A stretch of 64,000 nt of DNA from an uncultured Anaeromusa sp. Its GTDB lineage: Bacteria; Bacillota; Negativicutes; Anaeromusales; Anaeromusaceae. Position numbers and translations under genes: made by a program. This document shows, piece after piece, positions 48,013-57,241 of the stretch. How positions within the stretch are numbered: position 1 is the first letter of the stretch; each line of letters begins with the position of its first letter. The stretch covers positions 186,001-250,000 of the forward strand of contig NZ_OY764902.1 in NCBI RefSeq assembly GCF_963668665.1, read 5' to 3'. A model generated the notes under the pieces. The model was not told the origin of the DNA and made no database searches. It saw only the letters and a list, made by a program, of their open reading frames with translations.

Positions 48013-49156
48013 GAGCTTTCTCAGCCAAGAGGAACTTGATGCCTTGCTCAAAGGCGAAGCCGCGCCGGAAGCAGCAAGTGGAGAGATTCTTTCTGATGTA
48101 GAGCATGACGCTCTGGGCGAGATTGGCAACATCTCTATGGGTAGCGCGGCAACAACCTTGTCGATTTTATTAGGCAAGCGCGTTTCTATTACGACTCCTA
48201 AGGTGGGAGTTTCGTCTCTGAAGGAAATTCAGAATGCTTGTCCGTTGCCGTTCCTTGTAGTGGAGGTTGGCTATACCCATGGTGTTCATGGGACTAATTT
48301 GTTGGCGATTAAAGAATCAGATGCCCTGATTATTGCGGATCTGATGATGGGCAATGACGGCACCAATCCTCCTACGGAATTAAATGAGTTATATATGAGC
48401 GCTGTAGGAGAAGCTATGAACCAAATGATGGGTTCGGTAGCTACTTCGATGTCGACTATGTTTAAACAAAAAATTGATATTTCACCGCCAAAAGCGAACT
48501 TGATCCATTTTGCCACGCATGAGCCGTTGACGTCGGCGCTTACTGCGACGGAAAACGTGGTACGGGTGGCTTTCCGTATGGAAGTGGAAGACTTAATTGA
48601 CAGCGAAATTATGCAGATTTTACCGGTAGAGGTAGCTAAGACGTTGGTCAAAAATCTTATGGGCGATATGGCAAGTCAACAGGCGGCAGTACCGGCAGCT
48701 CCTGCGCAGCCAGTTGCTGCGCCAACAGCGCCGCAGACGGCTCCTCCTATGGCAGCAGCCGCTCCAGCTCCTGCTGCGGCAATGCCTCCGCAGCAGGGCT
48801 ATTACGCACCGCCGCAGCCTAGCTATCAACAGCCTCAAGTTCCAGTGCAGGCAGTCCAATTTTCACCGCTTGTGCCAGGCGCAATGGCGGGCGTAGACGG
48901 GAATATTGGTTTGATTTTGGACGTACCGTTGCAGGTGACAGTGGAGTTGGGACGAACTAAAAAATTGATTCGCGAAATTTTAGAGTTGAGTCCTGGGTCG
49001 GTTTTGGAACTGGATAAGTTGGCTGGCGAACCGGTGGATGTTTTAGTAAACGGTAAATTGCTAGCCAAAGGGGAAGTCGTGGTTATTGATGAAAACTTTG
49101 GAGTTCGCATAACAGATATTGTCAGCCCGATAGAACGGGCCAGTAGCTTGCAATAA
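48005..49156 (+). CDS. fliY: Flagellar motor switch phosphatase FliY
   Basis: FliY combines a CheY-binding peptide (FLSQEELDALLKG, residues about 5-17), a CheC-like phosphatase domain with two EIGN/EAMNQ-type motifs (DALGEIGNISMGSAATTLS and SAVGEAMNQMMGSVATSMS), a Pro/Ala/Gln-rich linker (about 225-290), and a FliN-type C-terminal domain (LDVPLQVTVELGRTKKLIREILELSPGSVLELDKLAGEPVDVLVNGKLLAKGEVVVIDENFGVRI). 383 aa. AAGGAGA before ATG 48005. Replaces FliN in Bacillus-like motors. Confidence 0.95.
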   Translation: MSESFLSQEELDALLKGEAAPEAASGEILSDVEHDALGEIGNISMGSAATTLSILLGKRVSITTPKVGVSSLKEIQNACPLPFLVVEVGYTHGVHGTNLLAIKESDALIIADLMMGNDGTNPPTELNELYMSAVGEAMNQMMGSVATSMSTMFKQKIDISPPKANLIHFATHEPLTSALTATENVVRVAFRMEVEDLIDSEIMQILPVEVAKTLVKNLMGDMASQQAAVPAAPAQPVAAPTAPQTAPPMAAAAPAPAAAMPPQQGYYAPPQPSYQQPQVPVQAVQFSPLVPGAMAGVDGNIGLILDVPLQVTVELGRTKKLIREILELSPGSVLELDKLAGEPVDVLVNGKLLAKGEVVVIDENFGVRITDIVSPIERASSLQ

Positions 49157-49188
49157 TAAAATCTAGAATGATATAAGGAGAGATGGCA

Positions 49189-49551
49189 ATGGCAATACGG
49201 GTATTGATTGTGGATGACGCTGCGTTCATGCGGATGATGATCAAGGATATTCTTTCTAAAAATGGGTATGAGGTAGTCGGTGAAGCGGAAAACGGACAAA
49301 AAGCAGTAGAAAAATTTCAGGAACTGAAACCGGACTTGACTACAATGGATATTACTATGCCGGAAATGGATGGAATTACGGCGGTAAAGGAAATTAAAAA
49401 AATTGATGCAAATGCTAAGGTGATCATGTGTAGCGCCATGGGTCAGCAGGCTATGGTTATTGAAGCCATTCAATGCGGCGCCCGGGACTTCATTGTTAAG
49501 CCGTTCCAGCCGGATCGTGTTTTGGAAGCGGTTCGCAAAGTCATTGGATAA
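49189..49551 (+). CDS. cheY: Chemotaxis response regulator CheY
   Basis: A single receiver domain of 120 aa: acidic pair in LIVDDAAFMR, phosphoacceptor D54 in TTMDITMPEMDG, switch Ser in VIMCSAMGQ and Lys in FIVKPF. It binds FliM/FliY when phosphorylated. ATG 49189 has AAGGAGAG at correct distance; ATG 49183 is too close. Located between fliY and fliO, as in Bacillus. Confidence 0.96.
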   Translation: MAIRVLIVDDAAFMRMMIKDILSKNGYEVVGEAENGQKAVEKFQELKPDLTTMDITMPEMDGITAVKEIKKIDANAKVIMCSAMGQQAMVIEAIQCGARDFIVKPFQPDRVLEAVRKVIG

Positions 49552-49555
49552 GATT

Positions 49556-50101
49556 ATGGGACGGTTTCTGACGGCATTAACGGTAGGAGTGGCGGCGGCT
49601 GTCTGGCAGACGGCCGCTTTAGCTGTAGAATCAGGAAACGAGTATTTAAAATACCAAGAACCAGTTTCTAATAGCGGCGGTATTTCTTGGTTTTCTTCTT
49701 TTGCCTATGTGTTCTCTTTATTGTTTACCTTTGCAGTAGTGCTCCTTTTGGCTTATATGGCGTCTCGTTTTTTAGGACGACGCTTAGGGCACTTGGGAGC
49801 GAATGGAGGCAGAAAGCAACAAATACTCCAAGTAATTCCGCTGGGACAGCAAGGCGCAATCCAGGTGGTGGAAGTAGGCGGGCGGATTTTGGTTTTGGGG
49901 ATTACCTCCCAACAAATCCAATTATTACTGGAGATTACCGATCCTCAAGAAATAGACCGTATTCGTTCCCAGCAGGATTCGTTGTTGCAAGATGAATTAT
50001 TTAGTGAGATTCCTTTAAACAACATGCTGACGAATTCGTTGCAGCGTTTAGATGCACTGAAAAGCAAATTCCCGCGTGTGTTTGATCAATCCCGAAAATA
50101 A
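49556..50101 (+). CDS. fliO: Flagellar biosynthetic protein FliO
   Basis: A 181 aa membrane protein with a likely signal-type N-terminal segment (ending TAALAVES), one membrane helix (about 40-64, FAYVFSLLFTFAVVLLLAYMASRFLG) and a cytoplasmic FliO domain: KQQILQVIPLGQQGAIQVVEVGGRILVLGITSQQIQLLLEI. FliO aids FliP assembly. ATG 49556 follows the cheY stop by 4 bases; its ribosome site is weak. Position before fliP supports it. Confidence 0.92.
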   Translation: MGRFLTALTVGVAAAVWQTAALAVESGNEYLKYQEPVSNSGGISWFSSFAYVFSLLFTFAVVLLLAYMASRFLGRRLGHLGANGGRKQQILQVIPLGQQGAIQVVEVGGRILVLGITSQQIQLLLEITDPQEIDRIRSQQDSLLQDELFSEIPLNNMLTNSLQRLDALKSKFPRVFDQSRK

Positions 50102-50120
50102 GTAAGAAAGAGGTAGCGGA

Positions 50121-50891
50121 GTGAACTATAAGAAACATGGCTTGCTGCTTTTCGGGATGGTTCTGTTTTGCATAATAGGATTAATTTGTGCCGACGTGGA
50201 TGCGGCGCCGCTGGTGCCGGCGCCGAATGTTTCGATAGGCGTTAATGAAGCGACCAATCCTCAAGAAGTGGCTCTAAGCCTACAAATTTTACTGACCCTG
50301 ACTGTGCTGTCATTAGCTCCGTCTATTTTGATTATGATGACATCCTTTACACGGATTATCGTCGTGCTTTCTTTTTTGCGCAGCGCCCTAGCGACTCAAC
50401 AAATGCCTCCCAACCAGGTGCTTGTCGCATTGGCGCTGTTTCTTACGTTTTTCACGATGTCTCCCTATTTGGATGCAGTGAATCAAAACGCGCTGCAGCC
50501 TTTTTTAGCAGGGGGAATGGGGCAAGAGGATGCCGTCAAAGCAGCGATGGAGCCGATGCGGGAATTTATGTTTAAGCAGACTCGTGAAAACGACTTGGCT
50601 TTATTTGTTAATCTTTCAGAGGCGCCGCGCCCTAATGGACCGGAAGATGTGTCTACATCGGTCTTGATCCCAGCGTTCATGATTAGCGAATTAAAAACTG
50701 CTTTTCAAATTGGGTTCCTTTTATACATTCCGTTTATCGTCATTGACATGGTGGTGGCAAGCACCTTGATGTCAATGGGGATGATGATGGTGCCGCCAGT
50801 CATGATTTCACTGCCCTTTAAGATTCTCTTATTTGTCTTGGTTGATGGCTGGCATTTGGTTGTACGATCATTAATTATGAGTTTTAATTGA
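50121..50891 (+). CDS. fliP: Flagellar type III export protein FliP
   Basis: Core export-gate membrane protein. A signal peptide (cut near VDAAP) is followed by helices; blocks LTLTVLSLAPSILIMMTSFTRIIVVLSFLRSAL, QMPPNQVLVALALFLTFFTMSP, PAFMISELKTAFQIGFLLYIPFIVIDMVVASTLMSMGMMMVPPVMISLPFKILLFVLVDGWHL are unmistakable. 256 aa. GTG 50121. Confidence 0.97.
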   Translation: MNYKKHGLLLFGMVLFCIIGLICADVDAAPLVPAPNVSIGVNEATNPQEVALSLQILLTLTVLSLAPSILIMMTSFTRIIVVLSFLRSALATQQMPPNQVLVALALFLTFFTMSPYLDAVNQNALQPFLAGGMGQEDAVKAAMEPMREFMFKQTRENDLALFVNLSEAPRPNGPEDVSTSVLIPAFMISELKTAFQIGFLLYIPFIVIDMVVASTLMSMGMMMVPPVMISLPFKILLFVLVDGWHLVVRSLIMSFN

Positions 50892-50907
50892 AACGGGGCG
50901 ATGAGTT

Positions 50908-51177
50908 ATGTCGGCAGATTATGCTGTCGAATTGGGCCGGGACGCCCTGCTGATGGTAATGCTGGTATCGGCTCCTATGTTGGGCTTAGGGCTCCTGGTA
51001 GGCTTACTGGTTAGTGTGTTTCAGGCTACTACGCAAATTCAGGAGCAGACATTGGCGTTTATTCCTAAAATTATTGCCGTATTTGTGGCAATTTTGATCT
51101 TTGGGCCGTGGATGCTGCGTCTTTTGATGGACTATATGCAGCAATTGCTTTTGATACTGCCCAAACTGTCGCATTGA
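50908..51177 (+). CDS. fliQ: Flagellar type III export protein FliQ
   Basis: The 89 aa protein has two membrane helices. Pattern: ALLMVMLVSAPMLGLGLLVGLLVSVFQATTQIQEQTLAFIPKIIAVFVAILIFGPWML, characteristic of FliQ. GGGGCGATG region before ATG 50908. Followed by fliR after 10 bases. Confidence 0.96.
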   Translation: MSADYAVELGRDALLMVMLVSAPMLGLGLLVGLLVSVFQATTQIQEQTLAFIPKIIAVFVAILIFGPWMLRLLMDYMQQLLLILPKLSH

Positions 51178-51187
51178 GGGCCGTTGT

Positions 51188-51970
51188 ATGAATGAACTTT
51201 TTTCAGTTTTCCAAGGACATGTGGGCTTTTTTTTATTGATGTTAGTGCGCATGTCGGGACTTTTTATAACAGCCCCTTTTTTTGGCAGCCGTAATGTTTC
51301 GGGACGTATTCGCATGTCTTTGGCCTTTATGTGCGCCTTGCTGCTTTTTCCCTTGATTTTTCGGCCTGAATTGGCAATTCCTGATACGTTATTTCCTTTT
51401 GCCTTTATGGTAATCAAAGAGTTGCTGGTGGGCCTGGTCATGGGCTTTACGGCTTACTTGTTTTTTACCGCCGTGCAAATGGCGGGACAGCTTTTGGATA
51501 TGCAAATTGGCTTTGGCATGGTCAGTGTATTTGATCCGCTATCCGGGCAACAAGTGCCCCTTTTAGGAAATTTTAAATACATACTGGCTATGCTGGTATT
51601 TTTGAGCACCAACAGCCACCATTTTTTATTTTCTGGTTTAATTAATAGCTATCAATTGATACCTGTCGGGGAAGTGGATTTTTCACCGCAAAGTGCAGAA
51701 GTATTTGCAGATATGGTAGGTGGTCTATTTGTAATCGCAATGAAAATTTCCATTCCCGTGCTGAGTGCCTTACTGCTTTCTGATATTGCTTTGGGCATTT
51801 TGGCGCGGACTATGCCGCAGATGAATATTTTTGTTGTAGGCATTCCCGTAAAAATTTTTATAGGCTTATTTGTCTTAACTCTTGTAATTCCTTTTTATAT
51901 TTTATTTTTGGAAGTGGCGTTTAATGGCATGTATCAAGAAATGTACAAGATATTGCTCACGCTGCGCTGA
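51188..51970 (+). CDS. fliR: Flagellar type III export protein FliR
   Basis: The 260 aa protein has about six membrane helices and completes the FliPQR gate. Blocks: LVRMSGLFITAPFFGSRNVSGRIRMSLAFM, QMAGQLLDMQIGFGMVSVFDPLSGQQVPLLGNF, and LGILARTMPQMNIFVVGIPVKIFIGLFVL. ATG 51188. Its last 47 bases overlap the only ATG start available for flhB. Confidence 0.96.
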   Translation: MNELFSVFQGHVGFFLLMLVRMSGLFITAPFFGSRNVSGRIRMSLAFMCALLLFPLIFRPELAIPDTLFPFAFMVIKELLVGLVMGFTAYLFFTAVQMAGQLLDMQIGFGMVSVFDPLSGQQVPLLGNFKYILAMLVFLSTNSHHFLFSGLINSYQLIPVGEVDFSPQSAEVFADMVGGLFVIAMKISIPVLSALLLSDIALGILARTMPQMNIFVVGIPVKIFIGLFVLTLVIPFYILFLEVAFNGMYQEMYKILLTLR

Positions 51971-53072
51971 ACTTGAGCAGCAGGGACGAATCTCTTGGTC
52001 GTTTGATCTACAACTCTTTAATGAGGAAAAAACAGAAGACGCTACGCCCAAGCGGCTGCAGGAAGCGCGCGAAAAAGGCCAAGTTGCTAAAAGCACGGAA
52101 ATTAATGCAACCGTCAGTATTATTTTGGCTTTTTTTGTGCTGCAAGTGCTGGGCAGTTTTATTTTTGAAGAACTAGGACTGTTTATGCGCCATGTTTACA
52201 GCAACTTCTCAACTCAGGATTTGACCTTTGTTGATTTGCAGCTTTTGTTCATCGAAGCTGTCCTAGTTATGTTGAAAACAGCTTTTCCCATTATGGCAAC
52301 GTTGGCCTTTTCAGCTGTGGTTATGAATTTATTGCAAGTGGGTTTCATTTTTAGTTTGGAACCGTTAATGCCCAGCCTGGAAAAATTGGATCCTATTTCC
52401 GGCATGGGCCGGTTGATTTCTAAGCGTTCCTTGGTAGAATTGGCAAAGTCCTTATTTAAGGTATGCGTAGTAGGCTTTTTTATTTATCGCGTTATTAAGC
52501 AGAACTTGCTGAATAACGCCATGCTGATTAATGCGGAGTTATGGGCGTCTTTAAAAGCTACTTCTTCGATGCTTTTAGGTATGGTTTTTGAAATTTGTGC
52601 AGTTATGTTGGTTTTGGCAGCATTAGATTTTCTGTATCAAAATTGGGAATATCGTCAAAATTTAAAAATGAGTAAGCATGATGTAAAGCAGGAATTTAAG
52701 CAAAGTGAAGGGGACCCGCAAATTAAGGGGAAGATCAAGGAACGGCAGCGGGCTATGGCTATGCAGCGGATGATGCAGGAAGTGCCCAAGGCTGATGTGG
52801 TTATAACAAATCCTACTCATTTTGCAGTGGCTTTGAAATACGACAATAAAGTGATGGCGGCGCCGCAAATCGTGGCGAAAGGCCAAGATTTTGTCGCGTT
52901 GCGCATCAAGGAAATTGCGAAAGAACATAAGGTAGTTGTTGTAGAAAACAAACCGTTGGCAAGAGCGTTGTACGCTTCTACCGAAGTGGGAGATGCGGTG
53001 CCTGCGGAACTATATAAATCAGTAGCTGAAGTTTTGGCGTACGTATACCGTCTGAAACGGCGTTTGTCGTAA
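51924..53072 (+). CDS. flhB: Flagellar type III export protein FlhB
   Basis: FlhB switches substrate specificity and is autocleaved at the NPTH site, here VVITNPTHFAVALKYDNK. Recognisable sequence begins at SFDLQLFNEEKTEDATPKRLQEAREKGQVAKSTEIN (about residue 26), with four membrane helices and RQNLKMSKHDVKQEFKQSEGDPQIKGKIKERQR after them. The start is uncertain: the only in-frame ATG is 51924, deep in fliR, giving a Cys-rich leader (Cys at 3, 7, 11, 14). A non-standard start nearer 51994 is possible. Product up to 382 aa. Confidence 0.93.
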   Translation: MACIKKCTRYCSRCAELEQQGRISWSFDLQLFNEEKTEDATPKRLQEAREKGQVAKSTEINATVSIILAFFVLQVLGSFIFEELGLFMRHVYSNFSTQDLTFVDLQLLFIEAVLVMLKTAFPIMATLAFSAVVMNLLQVGFIFSLEPLMPSLEKLDPISGMGRLISKRSLVELAKSLFKVCVVGFFIYRVIKQNLLNNAMLINAELWASLKATSSMLLGMVFEICAVMLVLAALDFLYQNWEYRQNLKMSKHDVKQEFKQSEGDPQIKGKIKERQRAMAMQRMMQEVPKADVVITNPTHFAVALKYDNKVMAAPQIVAKGQDFVALRIKEIAKEHKVVVVENKPLARALYASTEVGDAVPAELYKSVAEVLAYVYRLKRRLS

Positions 53073-53113
53073 AGAGCGCCTCCGTATTTTAACAGATAAG
53101 AAGAGGGGATATT

Positions 53114-55177
53114 GTGCCGAATCAAGGAACTATTTTACATCGAATTTTACGATATAGCGATATTATCATAGCAGTAGCAGTTGTGACGATCGTCGTTATG
53201 ATGATTATACCCTTGCCTACTTTTTTGCTGGATATGCTCTTGGCTTTGAATATTTCATTGGCCCTAGTCATTGTTATGGTGGCTATTTATAATGAAGAGC
53301 CCTTGGACTTTTCCGTGTTTCCTTCGTTATTGCTATTAGCTACCTTATTCCGTCTGGCATTGAACGTATCGGCGACAAGATTGATTTTGCTGGAAGGCTA
53401 TGCCGGAGAAGTGATTATGGCCTTCGGAAACTTTGTTGTCGGCGGTAATGCCGTGGTCGGTTTTATTGTATTTGTTATCTTGATTATCATTCAGTTTATC
53501 GTTATTACCAAAGGCGCTGAGCGTGTAGCGGAAGTAGCGGCGCGGTTTACTTTGGACGCGATGCCCGGTAAGCAAATGAGCATTGACGCTGATTTGAATT
53601 CTGGAACTATTAATGAGCAAGAAGCTAGGGATCGCCGTAAAAAAATACAACGAGAAGCTGATTTTTATGGTGCTATGGACGGCGCCAGCAAGTTTGTAAA
53701 AGGCGATGCTATCGCGGCTATTGTTATCATTATCATTAATATTGTCGGCGGTTTTGTCATTGGCATGGTGCAGCGTAACTTGGAAATTACACAAGCGTTG
53801 CAGCAATACACCTTATTGACTGTCGGTGAAGGCCTTGTAAACCAGATTCCTGCCTTGTTAATTTCTACGGCAACCGGTATTGTGGTAACTAGAGCGGCGT
53901 CGGACTCCAATTTGGGTCAAGATTTTGTCAGCCAATTATTTACCAACCAGCGGGTGTTTTTCATTGTATCTGCGGTGCTCTTGCTGCTGGCCTTAGTCCC
54001 AGGCCTGCCAACGCTGCCTTTTATTGGGTTGTCTCTGGCTACTTTTGGCGTAGGTTATATCTTGCGGCGATCCAGCCAATCGGCTGCAGTATCGGAAATC
54101 AGCCAGCAGGAGGAGCAGGAAAAAGAAGAAGTCAAAAAACCCGAAAATATTGTTGCTCTTTTGCAGGTAGATCCGATGGAATTGGAAATTGGTTATAGTT
54201 TGATTCCTATGGTTGATGCCAGTCAAGGCGGCGATTTATTAGACCGGATTGTGATGATTCGCCGTCAATGCGCTTTGGAAATGGGCTTAATTGTGCCAAC
54301 CATACGAATTCGTGATAATATTCAGCTAAAACCTAATATCTATGTGATTAAGCTAAAAGGAATTGAAGTGGCTCGGGGAGAATTATTACTTGACCAGTTT
54401 TTGGCCATGAATTCCGGAACAGCGATGGAAACCATTCCAGGTATGGAAACCGTAGAGCCGGCTTTTGGCCTGCCGGCGCTTTGGATACAGGAAAGCAACC
54501 GGGAGCAGGCGGAATTGGCTGGCTACACCGTGGTAGATCCCATTTCCGTACTGACAACGCATTTGACGGAAGTGATCAAAAGCCATGCGTCGGAAATTCT
54601 TGGACGTCAGGAGACACAGACATTGGTAGATGCGGTGAAACAAAGTCATGCCGCGGTGGTGGAGGATTTGGTTCCTACCATGCTGTCTGTGGGAGAATTG
54701 CAAAAGGTTTTGTGCAATCTGTTGCGAGAACGCATTTCCATACGGGATTTGGTTACTATTTTAGAAACATTAGGCGACTATGTCGCGATGACTAAAGACA
54801 CAGAAATTCTTACTGAGTATGTCCGACAAGCCCTTGCTAGGCAAATTTCCAGGCAATATGCCGCTAATGGCACCTTGGTATGCCTGGCTGTGGATCAGGA
54901 GCTGGAGCAGCTGATTCTCGCCGGTGTACAGCGCAGCGAGCAAGGAAGTTTTGTGGCGCTGGAGCCGCAAAAACTTCAGGCGCTTGTTAATTGCTTGAGC
55001 AAAGAGCTTCCTAAATTAACGGAAATCGGTTATCAGCCCATTGTGCTGGTCAGTCCTGGCTGCCGGTTGTATTTCCGCAAACTAACGGAGCGGGTAGCTG
55101 AAAATCTTATAATTTTATCCTATGCAGAGTTAGAACCCAACGTGCAAATTCAAACACTTGGGATGGTGAAGGTGTAA
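53114..55177 (+). CDS. flhA: Flagellar type III export protein FlhA
   Basis: The largest export-gate protein, 687 aa. The N-terminal half has eight membrane helices with EEPLDFSVFPSLLLLATLFRLALNVSATRLILL, KGAERVAEVAARFTLDAMPGKQMSIDADLNSG, and READFYGAMDGASKFVKGDAIA. The cytoplasmic substrate-docking domain follows (about 335-687). GTG 53114 with AAGAGGGG upstream. Complete and without interruption. Confidence 0.97.
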   Translation: MPNQGTILHRILRYSDIIIAVAVVTIVVMMIIPLPTFLLDMLLALNISLALVIVMVAIYNEEPLDFSVFPSLLLLATLFRLALNVSATRLILLEGYAGEVIMAFGNFVVGGNAVVGFIVFVILIIIQFIVITKGAERVAEVAARFTLDAMPGKQMSIDADLNSGTINEQEARDRRKKIQREADFYGAMDGASKFVKGDAIAAIVIIIINIVGGFVIGMVQRNLEITQALQQYTLLTVGEGLVNQIPALLISTATGIVVTRAASDSNLGQDFVSQLFTNQRVFFIVSAVLLLLALVPGLPTLPFIGLSLATFGVGYILRRSSQSAAVSEISQQEEQEKEEVKKPENIVALLQVDPMELEIGYSLIPMVDASQGGDLLDRIVMIRRQCALEMGLIVPTIRIRDNIQLKPNIYVIKLKGIEVARGELLLDQFLAMNSGTAMETIPGMETVEPAFGLPALWIQESNREQAELAGYTVVDPISVLTTHLTEVIKSHASEILGRQETQTLVDAVKQSHAAVVEDLVPTMLSVGELQKVLCNLLRERISIRDLVTILETLGDYVAMTKDTEILTEYVRQALARQISRQYAANGTLVCLAVDQELEQLILAGVQRSEQGSFVALEPQKLQALVNCLSKELPKLTEIGYQPIVLVSPGCRLYFRKLTERVAENLIILSYAELEPNVQIQTLGMVKV

Positions 55178-55178
55178 A

Positions 55179-56357
55179 TTGAGAGTACGAATTTTTACCG
55201 GTCAATCGGTACAAGAAGCAATGAATAAGGTGAAATTGGAATTGGGCAGGGAAGCAGTGATTTTGCATACCCGTCGTTTCAAAACCGGAGGCATGTTGGG
55301 GCTTTTTGGCAATGAACGGGTAGAAGTCATGGCAGCCGTGGACGATGCTCTTTTAGAGACGCCTGCTGTCAAAACAGTTGTTGCTCCAGCAATGCCGACT
55401 GTTGCTGCGGTGATGCCGCCGCAACAGTCTCATGAGACAGTTGCGCCTGTGAGTGTTCCGCTGACACCTGTAAAAACCGCAGAACCAGAATGGAAGCAAG
55501 AACTGGCGGAGATGCGCTCTTTGTTGGAGCGCGCTTTGCATGAATCGAAGCAAGGCGCTGATGCCGTTGCTTCGGCGGCGGTAGAGAAACTGCTGCAAGC
55601 GGATGTCTTGCAACCAGTAGCGGAAAGTTTAGTCCGCCAAGATCCCGTTTTATATCAATGGAAAGGGACGCTTACGGAACCAGCTTTTACAGAGCGTCTG
55701 GAACGCTTGGTGGAGCAGGGCTTAGGCAAGGTTTCCGGCGTTGCCCTAAACGGCAGTGCGCCTCATATCGTAGCGTTGCTAGGGCCGACTGGTGTTGGCA
55801 AAACAACGACGATTGCAAAGCTGGCGGCTTATTTTTCGCTGCAAAAAGGCATGCGTGTTTCGTTAATTACTGCTGATACATATCGCATATCTGCAGTAGA
55901 GCAGTTGAAGACGTATGCAGAAATAATGGGTTTGCAATTAGAAATTGTTTATGCGCCGCAGGAGCTTGCAAAAGCTTTGGCGAAATGTAAGGGAAGCCAA
56001 TTAGTATTGCTGGATACGGCAGGGCGCAGCCCCAAGAATCAAGAACAATTGGAAGAACTGCAATTGCTTCTGAGCCAAGTGCCGCAGGCGGAAAAACATT
56101 TGGTGCTGAGCTTGACTACTTGCAACCGAGACGCGCTGGAAATTGCCAAACGTTTTTCCGTTTGTTCGCCGGATAAAGTGTTGTTTACTAAATTGGATGA
56201 AGCGAGCCGATGCGGTGTTATTTTAAATGTGCTGCAACAATTTCCTATGAAGTTGTCTTATGTAACCAATGGACAGAATGTTCCGGATGATTTGCAAATT
56301 GTATCGCCTGCCTGGCTGGCGAAAGAGTTGCTTAGGGGCGATGACGAACATGTATGA
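55179..56357 (+). CDS. flhF: Flagellar SRP-like GTPase FlhF
   Basis: FlhF helps to place and number flagella. The N-terminal B domain (VRIFTGQSVQEAMNKVKLELGREAVILHTRRFKTGG) is followed by a variable linker and the SRP-type NG domain: LGPTGVGKTTTIAKLAAYF, TADTYRISAVEQLKTYAEIMGL, LLDTAGRSPKN, FTKLDEASRCG. 392 aa. TTG 55179 one base after the flhA stop. Partner FlhG follows. Confidence 0.96.
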   Translation: MRVRIFTGQSVQEAMNKVKLELGREAVILHTRRFKTGGMLGLFGNERVEVMAAVDDALLETPAVKTVVAPAMPTVAAVMPPQQSHETVAPVSVPLTPVKTAEPEWKQELAEMRSLLERALHESKQGADAVASAAVEKLLQADVLQPVAESLVRQDPVLYQWKGTLTEPAFTERLERLVEQGLGKVSGVALNGSAPHIVALLGPTGVGKTTTIAKLAAYFSLQKGMRVSLITADTYRISAVEQLKTYAEIMGLQLEIVYAPQELAKALAKCKGSQLVLLDTAGRSPKNQEQLEELQLLLSQVPQAEKHLVLSLTTCNRDALEIAKRFSVCSPDKVLFTKLDEASRCGVILNVLQQFPMKLSYVTNGQNVPDDLQIVSPAWLAKELLRGDDEHV

Positions 56358-57237
56358 TCAAGCAGCCAATTTACGGCGTATCGTGCAGCAAACGCAGCCA
56401 ACGGCTGTCTCAGGGAAACGCGAAACTAGACAAGCGCGCGTCATTGCCGTTACCAGTGGCAAGGGCGGCGTGGGAAAAACCAATCTGACAGTCAATCTAG
56501 CTTTAGCCTTAAGTGAATTGGGGCAAAAAGTGGTTGTCATTGATGCAGATTTGGGGATGGCGAATGTAGATGTTTTATTAGGAACAACTCCGAAGCATAC
56601 TTTAGTTCAATTGTTGGATGCAGATGTGCCAATTCAGGAAATTTTGTTGGAAGGTCCGGGTGGTATTCGCTTTTTACCTGGCGCTTCTGGTTTGTATCGA
56701 CTTGCTAATTTGGAAGCGGGCCGTTGCCAATATTTATTGGAGCAGGTTGCGCTTTTGGATGAATGGGCTGACTATATTTTGTTGGATACAGGAGCCGGTA
56801 TTGGTCAGACTGTATTGCAGTTTGTATTGGCGGCGGATGAAATTGTCTTGGTAACTACGCCAGAGCCAACGGCGCTTACCGATGCATACGGAATGCTAAA
56901 AACCTATTTGGCGCATCAAGGCAGCGCTCGCGTTCATGTTATTATCAATCGGGCTCTTGATGAAGCCGAAGGGTTTTCGGTATTGCGTAAATTTTCGTTG
57001 GCCTGCGAGCGTTTTTTGACGATTCGCTTGGAGCATTTGGGGATTGTCTGTGATGATCGCCAGGTTTTGCAGGCTGTGCGTCAGCAAGTTCCATTTTTCC
57101 TTGCGTATCCGAATGGAGTGGCTACGCAGAACCTGCGGCATATTGCAGCTCAATTGCAGCAGGAAAAAGTAATGGTTTCCCAGAAAGGAGCGAGAGGATT
57201 CTTTCGCAAATTTTTGGATATGATGATGTGGAGATAG
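56350..57237 (+). CDS. flhG: Flagellar number regulator FlhG (MinD-like ATPase)
   Basis: FlhG (YlxH/FleN) is a ParA/MinD-type ATPase partner of FlhF. The deviant Walker motif VTSGKGGVGKTNLTVNLALAL is near residue 38; then VIDADLGMANVDVLLG, DYILLDTGAGIG and EIVLVTTPEPTALTDAYGMLK. The C-terminal amphipathic segment (RGFFRKFLDMMMWR) fits a membrane-targeting helix. ATG 56350 overlaps the flhF stop by 8 bases; ATG 56341 is an alternative. 295 aa. Confidence 0.95.
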   Translation: MYDQAANLRRIVQQTQPTAVSGKRETRQARVIAVTSGKGGVGKTNLTVNLALALSELGQKVVVIDADLGMANVDVLLGTTPKHTLVQLLDADVPIQEILLEGPGGIRFLPGASGLYRLANLEAGRCQYLLEQVALLDEWADYILLDTGAGIGQTVLQFVLAADEIVLVTTPEPTALTDAYGMLKTYLAHQGSARVHVIINRALDEAEGFSVLRKFSLACERFLTIRLEHLGIVCDDRQVLQAVRQQVPFFLAYPNGVATQNLRHIAAQLQQEKVMVSQKGARGFFRKFLDMMMWR

Positions 57238-57241
57238 GTAT

